Assembly (NCBI RefSeq): GCF_003173775.1
Contig: NZ_CP029552.1
Location: forward strand, 2,704,001-2,768,000
Length of the DNA: 64,000 nucleotides
Direction: 5' to 3'
Source of the DNA: Methylobacterium sp. 17Sr1-1
GTDB taxonomy: Bacteria > Pseudomonadota > Alphaproteobacteria > Rhizobiales > Beijerinckiaceae
Both the position numbers and the translations under genes were made by a program. The first letter of the stretch is position 1. The number at the start of each line of letters is the position of its first letter. Below, one piece after another: positions 35,255-44,570 of the stretch. The notes under the pieces are model-generated. The model had not been told where the DNA came from and did no database searches. It worked only from the letters and a program-made list of their open reading frames with translations.

Positions 35255-36499
35255 TCACGCGAACATCCGCTCGGCCCGGGTCAGGGCCGAGACGAGAGCG
35301 TCGATCTCCGCCGTCGTATTATACAGGCCGAACGACGCGCGACAGGTCGAGGTGGTGCCGAACCGCCTCAAGAGCGGCATGGCGCAGTGGGTGCCGGCCC
35401 GCACCGCGACGCCCTGGCGGTCGATCACCGTCGCGACGTCGTGGGCGTGGGCCCCCTTCATCTCGAAGGAAATCACCGCGCCCTTGGTCCTGGCGGTGCC
35501 GATGATCCTGAGGCTGTTCATCCCGCGCAGCCGCTCCTGCGCGTAGGCGAGGAGATGCGCCTCGTGGGCGGCGATGCGCTCGCGCCCGAGGCTCATCATG
35601 AATTCGAGCGCGGCGCCGAGTCCGATCGCCTCGATGATCGCCGGGGTGCCGGCCTCGAAGCGGTGCGGGGGCGCGTTGTAGGTGATGCGCTCCTCCTCGA
35701 CGATCTCGATCATCTCGCCGCCGCCCTGGTAGGGGGGCAAGCGCTCCAGCCACTCCTTCTTGCCGTAGAGCACGCCGATGCCGGTCGGACCGTAGACCTT
35801 GTGGCCGGTGAAGACGAAGAAGTCGCAATCGAGCGCCTGGACGTCGACCGCCTGGTGCACCGCGCTCTGGGCTCCGTCGAGCAGAACCGGCACGCCGCGC
35901 TCGTGGGCGATGCGGACGATCTCCGCCGCCGGTGTCACCGTGCCGAGCACATTCGACATGTGGCTGATCGCCACCATCTTGGTCTTCGGCGTGAAGAGTT
36001 TTTCGTATTCCTCGACCAGGAAGTTGCCCTCGTCGTCGACGGGGGCGAATTTCAGCACGGCGCCGCGGCGCTCGCGCAGGAAGTGCCAGGGCACGATGTT
36101 GGAATGGTGCTCCATGATCGACAGGATGATCTCGTCACCCTCGCCGATCAGCCCGGCCCAGCCCATGCAGGTCGCGACCAGGTTGTAGGCCTCGGTGGCG
36201 TTGCGGGTGAAGATGATCTCGTCGGTGGAGCGGGCGTTGAGGAATTGCCGCGTGGTCTCGCGGGCGCCCTCGAAGCCTTCCGTCGCGGCGTTCGCCATGA
36301 AGTGCAGGCCGCGATGCACGTTGGCGTAGGCCGTCTCCATCGCCCCCGACATCGCGTCGATCACGGCCTTCGGCTTCTGCGCCGAGGCGGCGTTGTCGAG
36401 GTAGACCAGCGGCTTGCCGTAGACCTGCTGCGACAGGATCGGGAATTGCGCCCGGATCGCCTCGACGTCGTAGGGGGTCTGGAGGACGGGTGCGTTCAT
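35255..36499 (-). CDS. sufS: Cysteine desulfurase SufS
   Basis: Takes sulfur from L-cysteine as an enzyme persulfide for the SufBCD scaffold. 414 residues, group II. The PLP lysine lies in FTGHKVYGPTGIG; the substrate loop is preceded by SIMEHHSNIVPW; the persulfide Cys lies in TTSTCRASFGLYNT near residue 385. No sufE/sufU gene is visible in the operon. A second, NifS/IscS-like desulfurase begins the same operon, so this locus carries two types. Confidence 0.95.
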   Translation of the reverse strand: MNAPVLQTPYDVEAIRAQFPILSQQVYGKPLVYLDNAASAQKPKAVIDAMSGAMETAYANVHRGLHFMANAATEGFEGARETTRQFLNARSTDEIIFTRNATEAYNLVATCMGWAGLIGEGDEIILSIMEHHSNIVPWHFLRERRGAVLKFAPVDDEGNFLVEEYEKLFTPKTKMVAISHMSNVLGTVTPAAEIVRIAHERGVPVLLDGAQSAVHQAVDVQALDCDFFVFTGHKVYGPTGIGVLYGKKEWLERLPPYQGGGEMIEIVEEERITYNAPPHRFEAGTPAIIEAIGLGAALEFMMSLGRERIAAHEAHLLAYAQERLRGMNSLRIIGTARTKGAVISFEMKGAHAHDVATVIDRQGVAVRAGTHCAMPLLRRFGTTSTCRASFGLYNTTAEIDALVSALTRAERMFA

Positions 36500-36527
36500 G
36501 GCGGGCTCTCGTGCAGGGGCGTGAGAG

Positions 36528-36549
36528 GGGCCGGCCCGTAGGCCGGCCC
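36528..36549. other. Hairpin between sufD and sufS
   Basis: GGGCCGGCC-CGTA-GGCCGGCCC, a perfect 9-bp stem with a 4-nt loop in the 63 bp gap inside the operon. No T-run; possible mRNA processing or translational tuning site. Confidence 0.5.
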
Positions 36550-36562
36550 GATACGATTGGTT

Positions 36563-37882
36563 TCAGCCGCGACGGGCGAGCCAGCCCTCGATCTCGGCGA
36601 TCATCGCCGCCCGGGCGCCCTCGTGGGTGACCGCCTCGATCGCCTCTCCGAGAAAGGCCTGGACCAGCAGGCTCTCGGCCTGGGCGCGCGGCAGGCCGCG
36701 GGCCATCAGGTAGAACAGGAGGTCGTCGTCCGGCGCGCCGCAGGTCGCGCCGTGGCCGCAGGCCACGTCGTCGGCGAAGATCTCCAGCTCCGGCTTGTTC
36801 ATCATCTGCCCCTCGTCGGTGAGGAGGAGGCAGTCGGACTTCATCTTGCCGTCGGTCTTCTGGGCGACCTGGCGGACGATGATCTTGCCCTGGAACACGC
36901 CGGTGGCGTCGCCGTCGATCACCGTCTTGAACTGCTCGCGGCTGATCCCGCCGAGGGCGGCGTGGTCGGCCAGCAGCGTCGAGTCGGCGAGCTGGCCGTC
37001 GCGGATCATCGCGGCGCCGTTGACGGTGGCGGTCGCGTCGTCGCCCGCGAAGTGCAGGTAGAGCTGGTGGCGCGACAGCACCGCCCCGGTCACCACGTTG
37101 ACGGTCTCGATGTGCGAGCCGGCGCCGAGGCGGGCCGAGACGGTCGAGAGCGCGATGGCCGCATCACCCTCGATGTTGAGCCGGCTGTGCAGCACGCGGG
37201 CGCGGTCGCCGACCACGACGTCGAGGACGTCGTTGGGCTGGTAGGCGATCCCGTCCGGGCCCTCGTGGCTCTCGATGAGCGTGACCTCGGATTCCGCGCC
37301 GGCGACGACGAGCACGCGGGTCGCGGTCGAGAACGGCGCGGAACCGGTGCCGACGAAGCGCAGGTGCAGGGCGCGCTCGATCTTCGCGCCCTCGGCGACC
37401 CGGATCACCGCCCCGTCCGCCATGAAGGCGGCGTTGAGCTGGTAGATCGGGTTCTCGCGGGTCTGCTCGACCGGGGCGAGGTGGTCGAGGAGCGGGTGCC
37501 CCTCGGCCATCGCCTTCGCAAAGGGCACCACCTCCAGGCCCTCGGGCAGGCCGGCGAGGTCGGAGAGCGCCGCGACCAGGTGGCCGTTGACGAAGGTCAG
37601 GCGCGCCGCCTCGATCCCGGCGAAGCCCCGGGCCGTCTTGACGGCGTTGCGGGCGGTCTCGGCATCCGGGGCGTCGGCCGGCGGTGCCGCCTCGCGAACG
37701 GCGGCGCGCAGGTCGGTGTACTTGAACGCCTCGACGCGGCGATGCGGCAGGCCCGCCGCCTCGAAATAGCGAAAGGCCTCCTCGCGGGCGATCGCGGCAC
37801 CCGGGAGCTTGAGCCGCTGGACCTCGAACAGCTTCGAGAGCCCAGTCTCGGCGGCGGTGCGGAGCGTGGTGACGTCGGCCAT
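36563..37882 (-). CDS. sufD: Fe-S cluster assembly protein SufD
   Basis: 439 residues. Part of the SufBC2D scaffold. The C-terminal beta-helix core is recognisable by GKIIVRQVAQKTDGKMKS (about 315), LLTDEGQMMNKPELEIFADDV and CGHGATCGAPDDDLLFYLMARGLP, which holds the conserved His. The ATG at 37880-37882 lies 2 bp past the sufC stop; an in-frame GTG at 37888 overlaps that stop. Confidence 0.94.
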   Translation of the reverse strand: MADVTTLRTAAETGLSKLFEVQRLKLPGAAIAREEAFRYFEAAGLPHRRVEAFKYTDLRAAVREAAPPADAPDAETARNAVKTARGFAGIEAARLTFVNGHLVAALSDLAGLPEGLEVVPFAKAMAEGHPLLDHLAPVEQTRENPIYQLNAAFMADGAVIRVAEGAKIERALHLRFVGTGSAPFSTATRVLVVAGAESEVTLIESHEGPDGIAYQPNDVLDVVVGDRARVLHSRLNIEGDAAIALSTVSARLGAGSHIETVNVVTGAVLSRHQLYLHFAGDDATATVNGAAMIRDGQLADSTLLADHAALGGISREQFKTVIDGDATGVFQGKIIVRQVAQKTDGKMKSDCLLLTDEGQMMNKPELEIFADDVACGHGATCGAPDDDLLFYLMARGLPRAQAESLLVQAFLGEAIEAVTHEGARAAMIAEIEGWLARRG

Positions 37883-37884
37883 GG

Positions 37885-38637
37885 TCACGCGGCCTCGTTC
37901 GCCCGGTACTCGGCATAGCCCGAGGCTTCGAGCTCAAGGGCGAGCTCCTTGCCGCCGGACTTCACCACCCGGCCCTGCGCCATCACGTGCACGGTGTCGG
38001 GCACGATGTGGTTGAGGAGGCGCTGATAGTGGGTGATGACCAGGAAGCTGCGGTTCTGGGCCCGGAGCGCGTTCACGCCCTCGGAGACGATGCGCAGCGC
38101 ATCGATGTCGAGGCCGGAATCGGTCTCGTCGAGGACGCAGAAGCGCGGCGACAGGAGCGCCATCTGGAGGATCTCCATGCGCTTCTTCTCGCCGCCGGAG
38201 AACCCGACATTGAGGGCGCGCTTGAGCATCTCGCGGTTGATCTCGAGCTTGTCGGCGGCCGCGAAGACCTGGCGCATGAAGTCGGGGGTGGTCAGCTCCT
38301 CCTCGCCGCGGGTCTTGCGCTGGGCGTTCATCGCCGCCTTGAGGAAGGTCATCGTGCCGACGCCGGGGATCTCCAGCGGGTACTGGAAGGCCAGGAAGAT
38401 GCCGGCGGCCGCGCGGGCATCGGCCTCCATCTCCAGGATGTTCTCGCCGTCGAGCAGGATCTCGCCGTCGAGGACCTCGTAGTCCTCCTTGCCGGCGATG
38501 ACGTAGGACAGGGTCGACTTGCCGGAGCCGTTCGGCCCCATGATGGCGGCGACCTCGCCGTCGTTGACGGTCAGGCTGAGGCCGTTGAGGATGCGCTTGT
38601 CCTCGATGTTGACGACCAGGTTCTTGATCTCGAGCAT
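37885..38637 (-). CDS. sufC: Fe-S cluster assembly ATPase SufC
   Basis: ABC-type ATPase, 250 residues. Walker [16 protein letters not shown]-loop [13 protein letters not shown], signature [12 protein letters not shown], Walker [15 protein letters not shown], and switch His in [10 protein letters not shown]. Drives conformational change of the SufBD heterodimer. The start at 38637 is 5 bp after the stop of the small CxxC gene; a TTG at 38646 would overlap that stop. Confidence 0.96.
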   Translation of the reverse strand: MLEIKNLVVNIEDKRILNGLSLTVNDGEVAAIMGPNGSGKSTLSYVIAGKEDYEVLDGEILLDGENILEMEADARAAAGIFLAFQYPLEIPGVGTMTFLKAAMNAQRKTRGEEELTTPDFMRQVFAAADKLEINREMLKRALNVGFSGGEKKRMEILQMALLSPRFCVLDETDSGLDIDALRIVSEGVNALRAQNRSFLVITHYQRLLNHIVPDTVHVMAQGRVVKSGGKELALELEASGYAEYRANEAA

Positions 38638-38642
38638 TTTCG

Positions 38643-38891
38643 TCAAATTCCTTCAAAACCGCGCCGGTGCATCGCCTGTAGGAAAACTCGGTCTCCCACT
38701 GGAAAGCCCGACCGATCGCCGATCACCGCATCGATGCCGCAACGGGGACAGAGGGCGGTACCTTCTTCGGCGATCCAATCCGTGATCTCGTTCGGTGAGA
38801 AAACTTCGAGGCAGTAGAAGCATCCGCACCGGGCGCTGCTCCCGACCTCGTCGGCATGCCGAGACGTGTGCTTGTGCGCAGCGTCCAGCAT
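38643..38891 (-). CDS. Small zinc-binding-type protein embedded in the suf operon
   Basis: 82 residues with two cysteine pairs: [10 protein letters not shown] (CxCxxC) and [13 protein letters not shown] (CxxC), the layout of a small zinc or iron-binding protein. The N-terminus is [12 protein letters not shown]. Similar short hypothetical proteins occur in bacteria and are usually not linked to Fe-S assembly. Here it lies in frame with the operon direction, 25 bp after sufB and 5 bp before sufC, and so is co-transcribed. Function unknown; a metal-handling accessory is a guess from context. Confidence 0.85.
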   Translation of the reverse strand: MLDAAHKHTSRHADEVGSSARCGCFYCLEVFSPNEITDWIAEEGTALCPRCGIDAVIGDRSGFPVGDRVFLQAMHRRGFEGI

Positions 38892-38916
38892 GCCGTCGTC
38901 GAAGGTGCCGTTCAGG

Positions 38917-40386
<1,470 letters not shown>

Positions 40387-40454
40387 ACCCGTCTCCTACC
40401 GCTGACGGCTTCAAGGGCCGCGAGGTGATGACACGGCCGGAAGGGGCTGCGCGC

Positions 40455-41630
40455 TCACGCGGCCCGTTCCCGGCGCTTATATAGGGATGAAACCAGCCGA
40501 TCGAAGGCCGCGAGGAAGCTTTCCCCGTCCTCTTCCCGGCTGTCCCACCCCAAACTCACGCGCAGCGCCCCCGCGGACAGGGTGGAGGCCACCCCCATCG
40601 CCGCGAGCACGCCGGAGCGCGACACCTTGCCCGAGGCGCAGGCCGCCCCGGACGAGACCGCCACGCCGTCGAGGTCGAGGGCGATCAGGGCCGTCTCGGC
40701 CTTGAGCCCCGGCACGGCGAAGCACGATGTGTTGGGCAGACGCTCGGCTCCCGCCCCGAACACCACCGCGTCCGGCGCGCGGGCCTGCACGCCCGCCTCG
40801 ATCGCGTCGCGCAAGGCGGCGAGGCGGACGGCCTCGGCCGGCATCGCCGCGAGCGCCAGTTCCGCCGCGACGCCGAAGCCGACGATGCCCGGCACGTTCT
40901 CGGTCCCGGCCCGCAGGCGCGCCTCCTGCCCGCCGCCGCGCAGGAATGCGGCGTCCAGGGTCGCGCCCTCCCCGAGGACGATCGCGCCCACGCCCTTCGG
41001 CGCACCGAGCTTGTGGCCCGACAGGGTCAGGGCGTCGGCGCTGAATATATTGCGCGCAACCGATATCCGTCCAGCGGCCTGGACCGCGTCGCTGTGGAGC
41101 AGGGCGCCGTGCTGGCATGCGAGCGCCGCAATCCTCGCCACGGGCTGGACCACGCCGGTCTCGTTGTTGGCGGCCTGGACCGACACGAGCGCGGTGACGC
41201 CCTCGGCCGCCAGAGTCACGAGCCGCGCCTCCAGGACGTCGAGGCGCATCACGCCGTCGGCATCGACCGGCAGGATCTCGGTGTCGTCCGCGACGAAGCG
41301 GTGACCCTGGAGGCAGCAGGGGTGCTCGGTCGCGCCGATGAGCAGCCGGGTCGGCGCCGGCAGGCCGCGCCGCCGCAGGGCACCCGACAGGACGGCATTC
41401 GCCGCCTCGGTGCCGCCGCTGGTGAACACCACCTGCGACGGCGATACCCCGGCGAGAGCCGCGACCTTGCTCCGAGCCGCTTCGACGGCTGAGCGGGCCG
41501 CCCGCCCCTCGCGGTGGATCGAGGACGGGTTGCCGGGCAAGTCCACGAGCGCGCGCGCGACCGCCTCCGCCACCTCGGGCCGCAAGGCCGAGGTGGCGTT
41601 ATGGTCGAGATAGGCGCGCGCGCGCTCCAT
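40455..41630 (-). CDS. Cysteine desulfurase, NifS/IscS type
   Basis: 391 residues, group I desulfurase. YLDHNATSALRPE at the N-terminus, TSGGTEAANAVL, SVQAANNETGVVQP, the PLP lysine in LSGHKLGAPKG, and the active Cys in SSGAACASGK. Leads the operon nifS-sufB-(CxxC)-sufC-sufD-sufS-sufT, an order usual in rhizobia-type bacteria. ATG at 41628-41630 with AAAGGAA upstream; the longer frame to 41687 is unlikely. The tandem ICE-like boxes lie 116-151 bp upstream. Confidence 0.93.
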   Translation of the reverse strand: MERARAYLDHNATSALRPEVAEAVARALVDLPGNPSSIHREGRAARSAVEAARSKVAALAGVSPSQVVFTSGGTEAANAVLSGALRRRGLPAPTRLLIGATEHPCCLQGHRFVADDTEILPVDADGVMRLDVLEARLVTLAAEGVTALVSVQAANNETGVVQPVARIAALACQHGALLHSDAVQAAGRISVARNIFSADALTLSGHKLGAPKGVGAIVLGEGATLDAAFLRGGGQEARLRAGTENVPGIVGFGVAAELALAAMPAEAVRLAALRDAIEAGVQARAPDAVVFGAGAERLPNTSCFAVPGLKAETALIALDLDGVAVSSGAACASGKVSRSGVLAAMGVASTLSAGALRVSLGWDSREEDGESFLAAFDRLVSSLYKRRERAA

Positions 41631-41745
41631 GCGCTGAATTCCTTTGCCTTTCCCCCCGGGGACCGTGCTAAGGCCCGCCCCGGACACACGTAATCAAATG
41701 GTGCGTTCTCAGCCGTGCGAAGCGCGGGACTGCGGCACCCGGTTC

Positions 41746-41781
41746 TTTAGAACGATTCTAATCCTTTAGAACCGTTCTAAG
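41746..41781. promoter_or_regulatory. Tandem Irr/ICE-like iron-control boxes
   Basis: TTTAGAACGATTCTAAT (41746-41762) and TTTAGAACCGTTCTAAG (41765-41781), both fitting the TTTAGAA-N3-TTCTAAA iron control element described for Irr in rhizobia and relatives. Centres are 19 bp apart, so both face the same side of the helix. Located between the divergent suf operon and the hydrolase gene. Irr represses or activates by haem/iron status; which promoter is hit cannot be seen. Confidence 0.75.
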
Positions 41782-41887
41782 GGTGCTTTTATGGGAGACG
41801 GACCCCGAGTCAAGCTGCGGGCCCGGGCTCATCGTCCGGTTTAAGCGCGGCGCTCACGCACCCTTGAAGCTCGAGAAGAGGTCGTTC

Positions 41888-42544
41888 ATGCCCGAGGTCA
41901 TCTTCGCCGGTCCCGCCGGTCGGCTGGAGGGGCGCTACCAGGCGCCGAAGCAGAAGGGCGCCCCGATCGCCATCGTGCTGCATCCGCACCCGCAATTCGG
42001 CGGCACGATGAACAACCAGATCGTCTACAACCTGTTCTACACGTTCGCGAATCGCGGTTTCGCCGCCCTGCGCTTCAACTTCCGTGGCGTCGGCCGCAGC
42101 CAGGGCGCGTTCGATCACGGCGTGGGCGAATTGTCGGACGCGGCCGCTGCCCTCGATTGGGTGCAGGCGGTCAACCCCGAGGCGCGGGCCTGCTGGATCG
42201 CCGGCGTGTCGTTCGGCTCGTGGATCGGCATGCAGCTGCTGATGCGCCGCCCGGAGATCGAGGGCTTCATCTCGATCGCCGCGATGGCCAACCGCTACGA
42301 TTTCAGCTTCCTCGCCCCCTGCCCGTCCTCCGGCCTGTTCGTGCACGGCTCCGAGGACCGGGTCGCGCCGGCCCGCGAGGTGATGCCGGTGATCGAGAAG
42401 GTGAAGACCCAGAAGGGCGTCATCATCGAGCACCAGATCGTCGACGGCGCCAACCACTTCTTCGACGGCAAGGTCGACGAGCTGACCCAGACTGTGGACA
42501 CGTATCTCGACAAGCGGCTGGGGAAGCGGGACGAGGCGGCCTGA
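41888..42544 (+). CDS. Alpha/beta hydrolase (dienelactone-hydrolase-like)
   Basis: 218 residues. HPHPQFGGTMNN, RFNFRGVGRSQG, the nucleophile elbow GVSFGSWIG (Ser near residue 112), HGSEDRVAP (Asp) and GANHFFDG (His) give a full Ser-Asp-His triad. Cytosolic, no signal peptide. The start at 41888 begins at MPEVIFAGPAGRLEG. Divergent from the nifS-suf operon across the ICE boxes, so iron regulation is possible. Substrate unknown; esterase or serine-type lyase. Confidence 0.88.
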   Translation: MPEVIFAGPAGRLEGRYQAPKQKGAPIAIVLHPHPQFGGTMNNQIVYNLFYTFANRGFAALRFNFRGVGRSQGAFDHGVGELSDAAAALDWVQAVNPEARACWIAGVSFGSWIGMQLLMRRPEIEGFISIAAMANRYDFSFLAPCPSSGLFVHGSEDRVAPAREVMPVIEKVKTQKGVIIEHQIVDGANHFFDGKVDELTQTVDTYLDKRLGKRDEAA

Positions 42545-42560
42545 GGGCTCGCTGTCTCTA

Positions 42561-42705
42561 TCCCACCCACGACCTCATCCTGAGGTGCCCGGCCGATCGA
42601 AAGATCGGCCGGTCCTCGAAGGAGGGCTCCAGGGATCGCGAGGTTTCTGGAACCCTCCTTCGAGGCTCGTTTCACTCGCACCTCAGGACGAGGTCGCGGG
42701 TTGGA
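42561..42705. repeat. Dispersed palindromic repeat, family 2, copy 2
   Basis: About 145 bp. Outer arms CGACCTCATCCTGAGGTGC and GCACCTCAGGACGAGGTCG form a near-perfect inverted repeat. Inner arms are GGAGGGCTCCAGG and CTGGAACCCTCCTT. Same design and order as 4623-4771. Confidence 0.8.
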
Positions 42706-42732
42706 TGGAGGGACCTGTGCAACCAGGGCTCG

Positions 42733-43686
42733 TCAATCCGGCACCGTCACCCCCGTCAGATCCGCCTTTGGCTCCGGAAAGCGCGGGTCCATCAGCTCCA
42801 GCGTGTCGGCGATCAGCCGCGCCACCGCGAGGTTGCGGAACCACTTGCGGTTCGCCGGCACCACGTGCCAGGGCGCGAGCCGCGTGCCGCACAGGGTGAG
42901 CGCGTCCTGGAACGCCGCCTGGTAGGAATCCCAGGCCTGCCGCTCGACGAGGTCGGCGGGGTCGAACTTCCAGTTCTTGGTCGGGTCGGCGAGGCGGCTC
43001 TCCAGCCGCTCCTTCTGCTCCGCCTTCGAGATGTGCAGGAAGATCTTGAGCACGGTCGTGCCCGAGAGCGTGAGCAGGCGCTCGAAATCGTTGATCAGGT
43101 CGTAGCGCGGCCGCCAGACCGCCTCGGGCACCAGCTGCTTGACGCGGACGATGAGCACGTCCTCGTAATGGCTGCGGTTGAACACCCCGATCATGCCGCG
43201 GGCCGGCGCCTCGCGGTGGTAGCGCCACAGGAAGTCGTGGTCGAGCTCCTCCGGGCTCGGCGTCTTGAACGACGAGACCCGGCAGCCCTGCGGGTTCACG
43301 CCCTCGAAGACGTGGCGGATCGTGCCGTCCTTGCCGCCGGTGTCGATGGCCTGCAGCACCACCAGCAGGCTGCGCTTGCGCTCGGCGTAGAGCCGCTCCT
43401 GCAAGGCCTGGATGCGGGCACGCACCGCCGCGAGCTCCTCCTCCGCCGCCGCCTTGCCGTCGGAGGAGCCCGGCGCGTCCGGGTCGATCTCGGCGAGCCG
43501 GCACGGCGCCTCGGGCCGGCACTGCACCACCCCGGGCGGCGGCACCGGCAGGGTCGCGCCGTGCTCGGCGAGGAAGGCGGGGTTCGCGGCCGCCAGCGAC
43601 CCGGCCGCGTTCGCCCAGGCGGCGGAGGACGGGCGCGGATGGCCGGGGAGCGAAACCGGCTTGTCTTTCGGGGTCTTCTTCGACAT
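42733..43686 (-). CDS. ppk2: Polyphosphate kinase 2 family protein
   Basis: 317 residues. PPK2 transfers phosphate between polyphosphate and nucleotides. Walker A-like LQAIDTGGKDGTIRHVF, lid/Walker B region FNRSHYEDVLIVRV, then HISKAEQKERLESR and WHVVPANRKWFRN. The single-domain form with about 90 N-terminal residues of low complexity fits class III (AMP/ADP-phosphorylating) or similar, which I cannot fix by eye. Convergent with the hydrolase across the family-2 repeat. Confidence 0.92.
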   Translation of the reverse strand: MSKKTPKDKPVSLPGHPRPSSAAWANAAGSLAAANPAFLAEHGATLPVPPPGVVQCRPEAPCRLAEIDPDAPGSSDGKAAAEEELAAVRARIQALQERLYAERKRSLLVVLQAIDTGGKDGTIRHVFEGVNPQGCRVSSFKTPSPEELDHDFLWRYHREAPARGMIGVFNRSHYEDVLIVRVKQLVPEAVWRPRYDLINDFERLLTLSGTTVLKIFLHISKAEQKERLESRLADPTKNWKFDPADLVERQAWDSYQAAFQDALTLCGTRLAPWHVVPANRKWFRNLAVARLIADTLELMDPRFPEPKADLTGVTVPD

Positions 43687-43780
43687 CGGGAGGTGGGGGC
43701 TCCGGCGGGGACAGCGGCGTGCGACGATTCGTGGAAGAAATAACGGCGGGCAAGCGGGGCCGTTCCGCGAGGTGCGGCCG

Positions 43781-44374
43781 GTGAGCCGCGCCCCGCTCTA
43801 CTTCGTGCGCCACGGCGAGACCGACTGGAACGCCGAAGGCCGCCTGCAGGGCCAGCGCGACACGCCCCTCAACGCCAAGGGCCACGCCCAGGCGGCGGAG
43901 GCCGGCGAGCGCCTACGGACCTTGCTCGGCGATGCCATCGGCACCCTGCCCTACCTCGCCAGCCCGATGGAGCGCACCCGCCACACGATGGAGGGCCTGC
44001 GCGCGGCGCTCGGCCTCGATCCGGCCGGCTACACGGTCGACCCGCGCCTGCGCGAGATCGGCTTCGGTGCCTGGGAGGGCCTGACCTGGAAGGAGGTCCG
44101 GCGCAGCGATCCCGCCCGCTCCCAGGCGCGGGACCGCGACCGCTGGGGCTTCTGCCCGCCGGGCAAGGGCGCGGAGAGCTACGCCATGGTGGCCGAGCGG
44201 GTGCGCCCGCTCCTCGACGCCCTCGACCGGCCGGCGGTCATCGTGGCGCATGGCGGCGTCGCCCGCGCCGTCATGGTGACGCTGGGCGCGGCGAACAGCG
44301 AGGAGGCGCCCCACCTGGAGATTCTCCAGGGCCGGATCCTGGTCTTCGAGGGCGGCGCCCGGCGCTGGGTCTGA
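43781..44374 (+). CDS. Histidine phosphatase family protein (phosphoglycerate-mutase-like)
   Basis: 197 residues. Catalytic YFVRHGETDWN (RHG), the paired basic residues ASPMERTRHTMEG, acid/base region REIGFGAWEGLTW, and VIVAHGGVARAVM with the second catalytic His. GTG start at 43781 begins at the core of the fold; GAGG lies about 10 nt upstream. Substrate not readable; members act on phosphoglycerate, sugar phosphates or nucleotide phosphates. Confidence 0.9.
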   Translation: MSRAPLYFVRHGETDWNAEGRLQGQRDTPLNAKGHAQAAEAGERLRTLLGDAIGTLPYLASPMERTRHTMEGLRAALGLDPAGYTVDPRLREIGFGAWEGLTWKEVRRSDPARSQARDRDRWGFCPPGKGAESYAMVAERVRPLLDALDRPAVIVAHGGVARAVMVTLGAANSEEAPHLEILQGRILVFEGGARRWV

Positions 44375-44570
44375 GCGGTCCGGACACGACGCCCGGGCGG
44401 TGCCCGAGCCCGCGCCGGATGACGCCGCGTTTTGTGCCCGACCGTGCCTTGAACCGGCCCCGGTTCTCGTCCACCTCCCGCGGGCCCGAGATCGGGCCGA
44501 AGTCAGCGCCGGAGGCCGGTTCCGGTCGGCGCCTTGAAGCTCAACGGCCCGCCCGGGCCAGCGGAGTCGC

